NCBI GenBank assembly: GCA_963922595.1 | Contig: CAWUIM010000006.1 | Span: 24,926-88,925, forward strand | Direction: 5' to 3' | Length of the DNA: 64,000 bases | DNA from: JAJFFW01 sp963922595 | Lineage (GTDB): Bacteria > Pseudomonadota > Alphaproteobacteria > Caulobacterales > Parvularculaceae | In this document: positions 18,101-25,225 of the stretch, in pieces | Layout of the letters: each line of letters opens with the position of its first letter | Position numbering within the stretch: the stretch's first letter is position 1 | Made by a program: the position numbers and the translations under genes | Notes under the pieces: model-generated | The model's input: the letters and a program-made list of their open reading frames with translations, nothing else | Told to the model about the DNA's origin: nothing | Database searches by the model: none

Positions 18101-20892
18101 AACTGAACCCCTGTCGCTCTCGATGCGCCAATATTTGATACGCGCACGTCGTAAGTCAGACATTCATCTTCAAAAATTACCGGGTCATAGCCGCTATTTG
18201 GCTCATCTTTCTCAACGGTGAGATCGACCACTGGCGCAATGACGCTATGCGTGAGCGTGTTCGTGTTTGGAAATGCGCCAGGACCGTCTATTGCGGCCGT
18301 TGACGGGTTTTCGTCCGTTGTCGTCGCCACATTCGCGATATTGTCGATATCGAGCGGAAAGCTGGCGGCGGACGTCAGGCCCATAAAGGGATATTTTGCG
18401 AAGACGCTGAAAGACGTCTGACGGGTCTCACCGCGATTGAAACGCCCGAGAGAGCAGCGAACTTCTCCCGAGGTGAAGGAACATGATCCGCCAGGTTTCG
18501 TCGTCGATGCGCTGCCGGCGACGAAGTCAAATTTTGATGGATCAATCGGATTGGCGAAGGTGACGTCGTTCGCCTGATTAGGGCCGATATTTCGAATACT
18601 AATCGTGTAGGTCAGCTCGCGGCCCACTTGCGCCGGATTCGGCGTCACGTTTTGAGACGTGATGGTGATATCGGCCACTGGCGCTGCGCTGATCTGCGCT
18701 GTATCGCTGTTGTTGGAACCGTTTGTGTCGGTGGTGTTTGGCGATGATATCGCCGCCGTATTTGTAAAAAACACGGGCGCGCCTGAGCTGTTCAGCGGCG
18801 TATTAAATGGACGATCGACGCGCAAGAAGATGTCGCGGTCGGCGCCGGCCGCCAGGTTGGTGAATGTGCAAGTCACGTTTGCATTGCTTATTGTGCAAAC
18901 GGGCGACGCCACTGCAGCGCCGGTGTTATCGACTTCCGTAATCGTGGTGCGGTGGAGTACGCCCGATATCGTCGTGTTCAGAAATTGCGGTATCGAATCG
19001 GTAACGCGGACCGTGCGCGCCAACTCGGCGCCAAGATTTCGCGCCCGCAAGCGGATAAAATAAGAATTCTCATTCGATGCGAGAGAGACGGTTTCCGCGG
19101 TCGCGCTCGCCGCCGTCTTACCGACTGTTTTTTCAATACCAAGATCCGTCTCTTCCGTCGTAGAAAATGACGACGCCGTATCGCAATCATTGCCGGCATT
19201 ATTATCCGCGGGCGTATGCGTTGACGCGGAAACGCAAGCGGAATTTGAAATTGACCCGTCAAAAGTCGAAAGAGTGGTTGTGATAATTCTGAGCTGCCGC
19301 GTGGCGCCGTTCGGAAGAACGCCAGCGCCAATACTTTCGCAGGTGACGTCATTTGCGCCAGTCGCTGCGCAATTCCACACGCCGACATTCGCCGGATCCG
19401 CGTTCGTGACCGCCAGATTCAACGTTTCATCCGTGTCGAGCGTATCCACAACCCGCAGAAACGTGGTCGTTCCGTCATAAGTCGCGTCGGCGACGCCTTC
19501 GTTACGCACTGTGATGGTGGACGTGACGTTGCTGCCCGAATTGAAAGGATTGGGCCCTTTTGATTTGCTGACACTGAGATCGGCGAAGGGCGAAAAAACC
19601 TGGAACGGCGCGCTCGCCGTGTTGTTTCCCGCCACGGGGTCATCAATCCCGGTCGGCGGCGTGACGCTCGCCTGATTTGTTTCCGCAGACGGCGACGGCG
19701 TTTCGGCCTCGACAGTTAAGGAAAATGTCTGTGATGCGCCGTTATTCAGGGCGCCCGCGACGCACGTAACGGTCGGCCCGACCGCAGGCAAGGCGGCGTT
19801 GGCGGCGCACCCGGGCGGGACAGCCGTCACCCGAAGCGAAGACGAAAACGCGTCTACGATTTCTGCGCCGGCTGCGATGTCTTGAGGCCCGTTATTGGTA
19901 ATCGTCAGGTCAACGGTCGCCGACCCGCCGCCAATGAGGATATTGGAGGGCATTGATTTAGAGCCTGAAAGGTCAGTGCCCGGCGTGACGGAAACGACCT
20001 GAGCAGCCGTATTATTCGTTCCGTCTGGGTCTGGAAAAAAGAGGGATGTCGTCTGTATGTCGCCGTTAAGCGTAATGGATCCCGCCGTATCGCGAACAAT
20101 ATCGCCGCTCAGGGTGATATCGGGAAAATTCCCGCCGGACCCAATTGGTGCGCCTGTGTAGTCGCAGGTTACTGTCAAACCAGAGGTCGAGCACGACCAT
20201 CCCGCGCCGCTCGCTGAACCAAAATCGAATTCGATCGCCGCCGGTAGATTAAAGACCGTGCGCGCGGCCGACGTCGCATCGGGACCGCCATTGTTGGCCG
20301 TTGCAGTGAAATCAATTGTCGATCCCGCCGGCGCACTTGGCGGGCCGGAAATCGCGAGCGTTAAATCCGCCGCCGTCTGCACTGTCACATCAAGCGTGAG
20401 TACATTATTCCCCGGGTTATTGTCGTCCGAGCTCGTTACTGTTGCGGTTGACGTGGAAGGTTGCGATGTAGGCGCGGAGTCGCGCGCCGTTGCATTGTAG
20501 ATCACCGTCGTTGCGCCGATCGGCAGATTTGTGAAACTACAAGTAAGCTGCTGCGCCGCCGGGAAGGCGCCCGAGACCGAACAGCCGGCGGGCGCCGACT
20601 TTATCTCAACATTTTGCGCAATATCGACGACCAAGCCTGCGGTGGCGGGAATGTCCGGCCCCGAAGACTGAATCACGATTGTGAATTCGCCCTCGACCGA
20701 GTTTGGAATGGATGGCGATGGCGACGACGTATAGCTGGAGATGAAAACTTCCGTATCCGCCAATGCCGGCGTCGCTGCGCCCATGGTTAGAACGCCTAGC
20801 AGCGTCGCACGGATGGCATTGGTTTTTGGAAATTTTGCGCAAAAGCGCTTAACCTCGCCGACCATGCGGCGAGCGATTAGATTCGCAAACAA
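12112..20892 (-). CDS. Giant DUF11 / SdrD_B-repeat cell-surface protein
   Basis: 2926 residues starting from a TTG that has a strong AGGAGGG site about 9 bases upstream; an internal ATG at 20865 has none. The order is: a signal peptide (ends PALA|D); tandem DUF11-like immunoglobulin-type repeats to about residue 1240, with recurrent disulfide-type cysteines; about ten SdrD_B-type repeats (about 1240-2350) starting SG.VY.D.N.DG..D and closing with YLFGE or NFGE; more DUF11-like segments; one prealbumin-like repeat near 2745 (KVWDDKNANGRQDDDEPG); and an OmpA-like C-terminal tail. The DxNxDGxxD loops resemble calcium-binding sites of SdrD B domains. Likely a long, calcium-stiffened surface or fibre protein for adhesion or cell-cell contact. 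It is co-translated with the barrel protein. Nothing indicates an enzymatic domain. Confidence 0.85.
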   Translation of the reverse strand: MFANLIARRMVGEVKRFCAKFPKTNAIRATLLGVLTMGAATPALADTEVFISSYTSSPSPSIPNSVEGEFTIVIQSSGPDIPATAGLVVDIAQNVEIKSAPAGCSVSGAFPAAQQLTCSFTNLPIGATTVIYNATARDSAPTSQPSTSTATVTSSDDNNPGNNVLTLDVTVQTAADLTLAISGPPSAPAGSTIDFTATANNGGPDATSAARTVFNLPAAIEFDFGSASGAGWSCSTSGLTVTCDYTGAPIGSGGNFPDITLSGDIVRDTAGSITLNGDIQTTSLFFPDPDGTNNTAAQVVSVTPGTDLSGSKSMPSNILIGGGSATVDLTITNNGPQDIAAGAEIVDAFSSSLRVTAVPPGCAANAALPAVGPTVTCVAGALNNGASQTFSLTVEAETPSPSAETNQASVTPPTGIDDPVAGNNTASAPFQVFSPFADLSVSKSKGPNPFNSGSNVTSTITVRNEGVADATYDGTTTFLRVVDTLDTDETLNLAVTNADPANVGVWNCAATGANDVTCESIGAGVLPNGATRQLRIITTTLSTFDGSISNSACVSASTHTPADNNAGNDCDTASSFSTTEETDLGIEKTVGKTAASATAETVSLASNENSYFIRLRARNLGAELARTVRVTDSIPQFLNTTISGVLHRTTITEVDNTGAAVASPVCTISNANVTCTFTNLAAGADRDIFLRVDRPFNTPLNSSGAPVFFTNTAAISSPNTTDTNGSNNSDTAQISAAPVADITITSQNVTPNPAQVGRELTYTISIRNIGPNQANDVTFANPIDPSKFDFVAGSASTTKPGGSCSFTSGEVRCSLGRFNRGETRQTSFSVFAKYPFMGLTSAASFPLDIDNIANVATTTDENPSTAAIDGPGAFPNTNTLTHSVIAPVVDLTVEKDEPNSGYDPVIFEDECLTYDVRVSNIGASRATGVQFIDTPSPEPGFDMTFVGFTVNPVGANGGFTLKAAPGAVCTAASAATPPSCTDPVTAATISPSAGAGTGDVTCRIDPADADSALDQVEQSIFRLYFRTSEPSNIQPTSPLSFADDAAATSLEQRNDASLEANNGNNTSDETTTVLPKTDLQVLSKAVNAGATGPFNVNEPIPFDITFSNEGPSPTTQVIISDPLPAGFVFVPNAQSPAIANAVATTGAARGGAYEVTSFNCSGTGSVTCTIDGNFPPNSVTGTTDTFVLTVNARAAFPFAGPYGSNITNTATIAVGRDGSNNPIARDFDTGNNTGSTNVQIQRSAISGSVFNDADRGGATDFDTGEGISSVTLSLSGTDIYGNSINPADVTTNGAGAFTFNNLPPGTYSLVETQPNNFFDVNETAPGGNGVVNNASFSNNSAQNTISGISLGEAETLPGYLFQEFAEARLRGSIYSDLNNDGVFNSGDVGIANSQFPGGNEVRLTGTDYTGASLNLTRSVNGSGLFNFSDLPPSQAGSDYILTQINAPNGFVDGLEFDGTAVVPGTAGRALSAETITVGQVDPGDNLQNRNFGEIDEPSLSGFIYIDSDEDAVRDPGETAGLANGVLRLTGVNDLGQAIDCSITTTASGAFTFADPADSNPLCQTLRPSNAAGYTLTETPPPSLTHTGAFIGSAGGTANGVSGANTPSLGAGVTVISGIVLNPGVDAVNYDFGETGDGLLGAVYVDSNNNGIRDSGEQGIPGVDITLSGTTDTGQDVCTLIASCVVTTDANGGFSFLDIPGSNAAGYTLTEQPQSTAPLNGYGDGQETVGEVAGAPVGTAGSDVITGIVLNGGDLATGYLFGETSGGLSGFVYVDNDDNGARDGGDPPIENVTITLSGTTADGQDICTFLANLSPARTCMTQTLADGSFSFPDLPAPNSTGYTLTETQPVEFADGRESAGSPAGVVNNAAFGSAPAQNQITGIVLNPGQSGVEYGFGERGVAISGRVYVDLNRDGVDDSEGGLESVEIILRDGGGNEVARTTTGADGSYRFEGLPAGDYTVEEVQPAGYGSSTPDTVALTLPAGGTASADFGETVSTLEAKTFVDINDDGILDPGEIGLEGVSITLSGTNDAGDSVNITLITDASGDVLFTDLLSGTYTLTQTQPVGFSDGIDSAGSFGGTASGSIGDNLISSIAIPVGDDGVDYLFGEGGQVVSGTVYADVDRDGVQSADDPGIGGVTIVLRDDSGAVVETTTTDPNGFYVFRDVEAGNYTIEETQPAGYADAAENPSNNVAIIVGVGVLNQPVNFGERTASLAGSVFNDRNNDGVQDSDEPGIPNTQIRLTGTDARGASVDVTTQTDALGQWTFPGLVGGDYTVTETQPNGFDDGADFAGDAGGAVANDVISAIGLGAGQDADNYRFTEGGASAALSGTVWRDLDHDRTLDANEETLSNWVVELFLNDALIDTVTTGADGAYQFTDIAPGTGYSVQFRNPVNNAKFGGARPNESGATATDGVVSAANPGGATITPTGLFGITLAPGETVTEQSLPLDPSGVVYNSVTSDLIEGAIVTFTGPAGFDPDLHLVGGADNITQTTGADGFYQYLLLPGAPAGVYSLEVTPPVGAFNPITPSSIIPPCLGPFDVGPTPDPLLIQASNTPPQPAAAQDCTLGGAASTYFLSFTITPGASANVLNNHLPIDPILEGAIILTKATPKGSASRGALIPYTITAQSTLPGPIVDIDIIDRLPAGFKYVSGSGSVDGVATEPEQRGRDIVWPLLTFGAEQTRTISLIAVVGAGVREGTHINEAYALNVPADAVVSNVAEAPIRIVADPDVDCTDIIGKVWDDKNANGRQDDDEPGIPGARLATVRGLLITTDNFGRYHITCPEIANEKRGTNFILKIDPRSLPTGYRMTTDNPETIRLTRGKFAKMNFGAALFQVVRLDISDAAFDGGDITEKFDAAIENLVPSLEARPSVVRVTYASAGEDKKLIKRRTALIKKRFKEYWKERKGRPRLIFETETIQVEKTGGAK

Positions 20893-21510
20893 GATTACGA
20901 CCCTCCTAATTGGCCGTGCTTCGTAATCGTGTCTCCACCACCCCCCCCAGCGATCAGCACAACCGCAAATATTTAAAGGAGAAGGTAAATACAGATAGTA
21001 AATATCCGGTTGATTAATTGGTGTACGATTAATCCGCCGATACTGTCTAAGGTAGTGTTAAAACTATGATAAAACCTATGAATGTGCGGTAGTGAATTCT
21101 TATTTAATAGCGTTAACCGAGAAAACATGTTCGATATTACGAACATGATTAGAAAGTTAAGAAGATCTTATTGGGCGGTTAAGCGGTGACGAGCAAACAA
21201 GCAATCGCACTTCGCTTGATGGGTTCTGGTATTCGTAGACGGGTTAAAGAATGCGTGACATTTAAAAGAACGAGAAAGAGTTATTTAAACTTTGCAAATG
21301 GAGCCGCCACCAAAGAATTCCCCATTATGAAATCCTCGGTTAGGTTTCCTGCAGATTGCTTTTTACGTCACGGGATATGCTGCAGCGACATTTGGAAGGA
21401 TCTTCCGCGCAACGCAATCGAATGCCTTTCGCGAAGAGAGTCCTTGACCTTCCGGTCATGCCGAGCAATTCGTTGCGCAATCTACGTTTTTTTGCTGAGG
21501 AGCTCCCTAC
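20893..21510. other. Intergenic region between repeat-protein gene and mobA
   Basis: A 618-base divergent intergenic stretch. Near its left end is a C-rich run (about 20938-20948) just upstream of the repeat-protein ribosome site. From 20960 to 21185 it is AT-rich, consistent with promoters. The right end carries a structured leader (listed separately). A 152-codon reading frame starting at 21186 overlaps mobA in another frame and looks like chance: it is Arg/Cys-rich, has no family features and no ribosome site. Confidence 0.5.
21407..21493 (+). ncRNA. Candidate structured 5' leader of mobA
   Basis: GCGCAACG (21407-21414) pairs perfectly with CGTTGCGC (21471-21478). The stem continues with AAT/ATT past one bulged C. 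The enclosed region holds a clean hairpin TGACC-TTCC-GGTCA (21445-21458) and a weaker hairpin around CTTTCGCGAAG (21426-21436), giving a three-way-junction outline. A run of seven T (21487-21493) follows the closing stem, 18 bases before the mobA start. It could be an attenuator or a cofactor-sensing leader. I could not match it to the known Moco riboswitch consensus, so its class is open. Confidence 0.4.
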
Positions 21511-22077
21511 ATGGGCCGGATTTCAGTTGTGCTCGCAGGCGGCGAAGCCAGGCGCATGGGGTATTGCGACAAGGGCGAAGCACTCCTTGGCGGGCGACGC
21601 CTGATCGATTGGGTCGTTGGCCAATTGTCCAGTCAGGTCGATGAAATCCTCATTGCGGGGCCGCACAATTATGGCTTGGCGTTCGGAAACTGCCCTGACC
21701 TTGAAGATGGTCCGCGAGGGCCTGCGGCGGGCCTGTTCTCTGCAGCCACAGAGATTTCTGGAAGACAATCCAGTGAAAAAGGCTTTTTGAGCGTTCCCGT
21801 GGACGCGCCATTCCTGCCGATTGATCTGTTCGACAAGCTGCGTCCGCCGCACGGCGCCGCTGTCGCGGCGACGAGATCTGGTGTGCATCCGACAATTGGT
21901 TATTGGGAAGTCGATATGCTGCTGGGGTTTTTGCAGGAGAACGATGCGCCGTCGTTGAAGTCCCTTGCTAAGCAACTCGGCGCACAGGAAATCATCTTTG
22001 AAGATGAACGCGCCTTCACCAATCTCAATTCCCAGGAGGATATTCGCAAGGCGCAAACTCTCATCAATCAAGAATAG
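21511..22077 (+). CDS. mobA: Molybdenum cofactor guanylyltransferase MobA
   Basis: 188 residues with the nucleotidyltransferase signature VVLAGGEARRMG and a following lysine (residues 6-21), and the metal-binding segment VPVDAPFLP. MobA transfers GMP from GTP to Mo-molybdopterin to make the guanine dinucleotide form. The DMSO-reductase family, which includes SoeA at 33913-36906, uses bis-MGD, so this gene links cofactor synthesis with the sulfite-oxidising enzyme nearby. A GAGGAG ribosome site precedes the ATG. The gene is on its own transcript, convergent with the moa/moe operon and preceded by a structured leader. Confidence 0.92.
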   Translation: MGRISVVLAGGEARRMGYCDKGEALLGGRRLIDWVVGQLSSQVDEILIAGPHNYGLAFGNCPDLEDGPRGPAAGLFSAATEISGRQSSEKGFLSVPVDAPFLPIDLFDKLRPPHGAAVAATRSGVHPTIGYWEVDMLLGFLQENDAPSLKSLAKQLGAQEIIFEDERAFTNLNSQEDIRKAQTLINQE

Positions 22078-22233
22078 AGATTGTTCTTACTGTCCGTCTT
22101 CTTCGTCTGAAGAACATAAAAAAAATAGGGCTGACTGAGACGAAAAATACCGCTCGACAACGGTTTGGTCGCGAGACATTTCAGATCAGTGAAAGCATGG
22201 TCGATCTTCTGAAGTCGATTTTCGAGCGGTCGG

Positions 22234-23430
22234 TCAGTATTGAAGACATTGAACAGCGGCGCCGGACGGCAGCGGCGGCGCGTTCGCCTCCCGGCGGATC
22301 AGCACATTTGATTTGGCGAAAACTGAAAGCAGGGAACTGTCTTGTTGTGCGTTGGGCGACACGCGCCATTGACTTTGTTCATTCAAAGTCGCCGTTCCGC
22401 GTAACCATGTCTCCCGGGGGCCATTTTTCGCGAGCGCTTCGGTTAGAGTCGTTGCGAACAGACGATCGTCGTCGTCCTGCCCTAAAGCAGCATTAACAGC
22501 GACCCGCGCGAATAAAATCGCCGTCACGAGCGCTGAGGCCGGATTACCGGGAAGGCCCAGGACAATCTGGTCGCCCATTGTTCCGAACCAGGTCGGCTTG
22601 CCGGGCTTGACCGCGACCTTTTCAAATTTGGCGACGAAGCCGCAATCGCTGAAAGCGCGCCGCATGAAATCACGGTCGCCGACGGACGCGCCGCCCAAAG
22701 GAATGAGAATATCGTAGTCCGAAGAAGTCTCGATCAAGCGTCGGATCTCGCTGAGGTCGTCGGGGATAACGCCAAGAAAGTGAGAATCCGCGCCCCAGTC
22801 GTCGAGCATTGGAAGCAATCCCGCCGGAATCGAACAAATGATATCGTCTTTGCCAGGAGTATCGCCAGGCATGACAAGTTCATCGCCATTGGCGATGACG
22901 CCAATGCGCGGCTTTTGGTATGTGCTGACTGTGGGATTATTGCCCGCCGCCGCCAGCGCGAGGGCGGGGCCGTTGAGGATCGTTCCTTTCGCCAAAAGCT
23001 CTCCGCCTTCGAAAAAGTCGATACCTTCCCGTCTCACATGCTGGAACTGATTGGCCGATGTCGCCGCTGATTGGGAAATCTGAATGTGGTCGCCGTCGCG
23101 GTCGGCGTGTTCCTGAATAATGATGGTGTCCGCATCATCGGGAATAGGCGCGCCTGTATAAATGCGGACGGCTTCACCGGACTTTACCGCGCCTGAAAAA
23201 CGATCGCCTGCAGACGATATTCCGATAATTTTAAATACGCCCTGACGAATATCGTCATACCGTATTGCGTAGCCGTCCATGGCGGATGCGGCGAATGGCG
23301 GATGCGTGAGATTTGCGACGACGGGCTCCGCAAGGACACACCCGGCCGCCTCGCTCAGAGGAATCTCCACCGTGCCAATGCGCCGTACAGTATTGCTGAT
23401 TATAGCGCGGGCTTCGTCAACGCTGATCAA
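22234..23430 (-). CDS. moeA: Molybdopterin molybdenumtransferase MoeA
   Basis: 398 residues. The N-terminal part carries the family segment PPFAASAMDGYAI. A MoCF-type domain has the LPLGGAS-like segment IPLGGASVGDRDFM, and the domain after it includes GLPGNPASA. MoeA inserts molybdate into adenylylated molybdopterin. It is last in the tauE-moaA-moaD-moaE-moaB-moaC-moeA operon, and its start overlaps the end of moaC by four bases (23427-23430). Confidence 0.95.
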   Translation of the reverse strand: MISVDEARAIISNTVRRIGTVEIPLSEAAGCVLAEPVVANLTHPPFAASAMDGYAIRYDDIRQGVFKIIGISSAGDRFSGAVKSGEAVRIYTGAPIPDDADTIIIQEHADRDGDHIQISQSAATSANQFQHVRREGIDFFEGGELLAKGTILNGPALALAAAGNNPTVSTYQKPRIGVIANGDELVMPGDTPGKDDIICSIPAGLLPMLDDWGADSHFLGVIPDDLSEIRRLIETSSDYDILIPLGGASVGDRDFMRRAFSDCGFVAKFEKVAVKPGKPTWFGTMGDQIVLGLPGNPASALVTAILFARVAVNAALGQDDDDRLFATTLTEALAKNGPRETWLRGTATLNEQSQWRVSPNAQQDSSLLSVFAKSNVLIRREANAPPLPSGAAVQCLQY

Positions 23431-23936
23431 GGACGCCTCGAAGGTTCTGTGTAATGATAATCGCCCGACTTGCCGCCAGTCTTTTTGACCAAATGGATAT
23501 TCTCTATCGACATGGATTTATCCACGGCTTTCAGCATGTCATAGAGCGTTAAACACGCCGCGCTGACGGCCGTAAGCGCCTCCATTTCAACGCCTGTTTG
23601 CCCCGCGACCTTGACGTGCGCTGTAAAACGGACGGCTGACAACTCAGGAACAATTTCCGATTGAACGTCGATGCTGTTTATCGCAAGCGGATGGCACAAA
23701 GGGATAATATCGGACGTCTTCTTGCCCGCCATGATCCCGGCTAATTTCGCGATCGATAAAGCGTCCCCTTTTTTTCCGCCGCCGGTCCGCACGATGTCCA
23801 ACGCTTCAGCGCTCATGACGACGCGTCCCTCGGCCACCGCCGCGCGCGATGTAACTTTTTTCTCCGAAACATCGACCATGCGCGGCGCGCCGTTTTCATC
23901 GAGGTGCGTCAGGGTGTTTTTGTCGGATTTCGCCAT
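23427..23936 (-). CDS. moaC: Cyclic pyranopterin monophosphate synthase MoaC
   Basis: 169 residues and full length for the family. The conserved core KTSDIIPLCHPL is present, with the usual Thr/Glu-rich segment VEMEALTAVSAACLTLYDM and the C-terminal KKTGGKSGDY. MoaC converts the MoaA product to cyclic pyranopterin monophosphate, completing the first stage of molybdopterin synthesis. It sits three bases from moaB and overlaps moeA by four bases. Confidence 0.96.
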   Translation of the reverse strand: MAKSDKNTLTHLDENGAPRMVDVSEKKVTSRAAVAEGRVVMSAEALDIVRTGGGKKGDALSIAKLAGIMAGKKTSDIIPLCHPLAINSIDVQSEIVPELSAVRFTAHVKVAGQTGVEMEALTAVSAACLTLYDMLKAVDKSMSIENIHLVKKTGGKSGDYHYTEPSRRP

Positions 23937-23939
23937 TTG

Positions 23940-24470
23940 CTATTTTTCCGAAAGACGCGGCATCAGTTCCACGAGATTGCAGGGCCGATAGCGTGAGTCG
24001 AGCTGGAAACGAATGACGTGGTCCCATCCGTCTTTCACGGCGCCTGTGGACCCCGGAAGCAAGAAGATAAAAGTCCCACCGGCGAGCCCCGCGCAGGCGC
24101 GCGACTGCAATGTGGACAAACCGACGCTCTGATAGCTGACTTGGTGGAAGATGACAGAAAAGCCGTCAATTTCTTTGTCGAACAAGGGGCGAATCGCTTC
24201 CGGCGTAACGTCGCGGCCGGTGAGGCCCGTGCCGCCTGTTGTGATGATCACGTCAATCTGATCGTCGGCGATCCACGCTTCGACGCATGAACGTAATTGA
24301 TCGCGATCGTCGCGGAGGAGTCTTCGGTCCGCGAGAATATGCCCATCATTCTCCAGGCGCTGTTTGAGCGTTTCTCCAGACGTATCATTTTCAAGCGTGC
24401 GGGAGTCGCTGACCGTCAGGACAGCGATCCTTACAGGGGTGAATTGTAATTCTTCGTTGACGCCATGCAT
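23940..24470 (-). CDS. moaB: Molybdopterin adenylyltransferase-type protein MoaB
   Basis: 176 residues of the MoaB/MogA fold. The MPT-binding motif ITTGGTGLTGRDVTPEAI lies in the middle, and PGSTGAVKDGWD is in the C-terminal half. MogA-type enzymes adenylylate molybdopterin before MoeA acts. MoaB proteins serve the same step in organisms that lack a separate mogA, and no mogA is seen here. The gene is part of the moa operon. Confidence 0.93.
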   Translation of the reverse strand: MHGVNEELQFTPVRIAVLTVSDSRTLENDTSGETLKQRLENDGHILADRRLLRDDRDQLRSCVEAWIADDQIDVIITTGGTGLTGRDVTPEAIRPLFDKEIDGFSVIFHQVSYQSVGLSTLQSRACAGLAGGTFIFLLPGSTGAVKDGWDHVIRFQLDSRYRPCNLVELMPRLSEK

Positions 24471-24480
24471 TGCGGTTCTT

Positions 24481-24966
24481 TCATTGTGATTGTTCTGACC
24501 AGCGTTCGAGGTCGCGATAGTCTTCAGGACGCGGTGTAATCCATTGTCGCCCCTGCGCGGTGATTTCCTGTTTCCAAAATGGAGCCTCGGATTTGAGGTA
24601 GTCCATCATAAAGTCAACGCACTCGAAAGCGGCGCGCCGGTGAACCGCCGCCGCGGCGACCCAAACAATCGGTTCACCGACGCCAATTTTTCCGGTCCGG
24701 TGAATAACTTTGAGACCATCAACCGGCCAGCGCTCGACGGCGCGTTGGACGACGCCGACAATTTCTGTTTCCGTAAAACCTGGATAGTGATCGACATAGA
24801 GAGAGTTGACTAAGGCGGAATTTTCAGCAGACGCCTTTGGCCGGACTTGCCCCAGGAATGATACGATTGCACCGGCGTCCGGGTATTGCGCGCGGAATCG
24901 CTCCGACTCCGTGTCGAATATAAACGGCCGGCTGGTAATCTGGACAGACGGTTTCAGGTCAACCAC
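24481..24966 (-). CDS. moaE: Molybdopterin synthase catalytic subunit MoaE
   Basis: 161 residues with the MoaE features FLGQVR, the LYVDHYPG segment, HRTGKIGVGEPIV and the lysine-containing C-terminal region MDYLKSEAPFWKQE. With MoaD it forms molybdopterin synthase, which adds the two sulfurs to cyclic pyranopterin monophosphate. Translation starts at GTG. The GGAGG ribosome site overlaps the C-terminal Gly-Gly codons and stop of moaD, coupling the two subunits. Confidence 0.95.
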   Translation of the reverse strand: MVDLKPSVQITSRPFIFDTESERFRAQYPDAGAIVSFLGQVRPKASAENSALVNSLYVDHYPGFTETEIVGVVQRAVERWPVDGLKVIHRTGKIGVGEPIVWVAAAAVHRRAAFECVDFMMDYLKSEAPFWKQEITAQGRQWITPRPEDYRDLERWSEQSQ

Positions 24967-24968
24967 GG

Positions 24969-25223
24969 TTAACCTCCGCTAAACGGCGGCAGGAAGCCGA
25001 CCTCTTCGGGTCCATCAAGCGCAGTTTCATCACTGACGATGCGCTTGTCGACGCACATTCGAATCTCTGGACTCATTAATGCGGCTTTCAAAGGATCATT
25101 GTTTTCCGCAAGCCATTCTATCAATCCAATACGATCTTGGATATGCGCCGGAAGTTCGACCAAGCGGTCGCATTCTCCAGCCACATCGCGAAGCGATCCA
25201 AAAAACAAAATTCGAGTTGGCAA
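24969..25223 (-). CDS. moaD: Molybdopterin synthase sulfur-carrier subunit MoaD
   Basis: 84 residues with a ubiquitin-like beta-grasp fold. It starts with RILFFGSLRD and ends in FLPPFSGG. The C-terminal Gly-Gly is the site that is adenylylated and thiocarboxylated. It is two bases from moaA and abuts moaE. No MoeB-type activating enzyme is encoded in the window, so that function must come from elsewhere. Confidence 0.95.
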   Translation of the reverse strand: MPTRILFFGSLRDVAGECDRLVELPAHIQDRIGLIEWLAENNDPLKAALMSPEIRMCVDKRIVSDETALDGPEEVGFLPPFSGG

Positions 25224-25225
25224 TA

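Noticed and set aside
21186..21644. A 152-codon open frame upstream of and overlapping mobA
   Set aside because: No family similarity seen, odd Arg/Cys-rich composition, no ribosome site, and it runs through mobA in another frame. The structured leader occupies the same DNA.
22099..22114. Hairpin TTCTTC-GTCT-GAAGAA after mobA as a terminator
   Set aside because: It is AT-rich with a six-base stem and followed by an A-run rather than a T-run on the mobA strand, so it does not meet terminator criteria in either direction.
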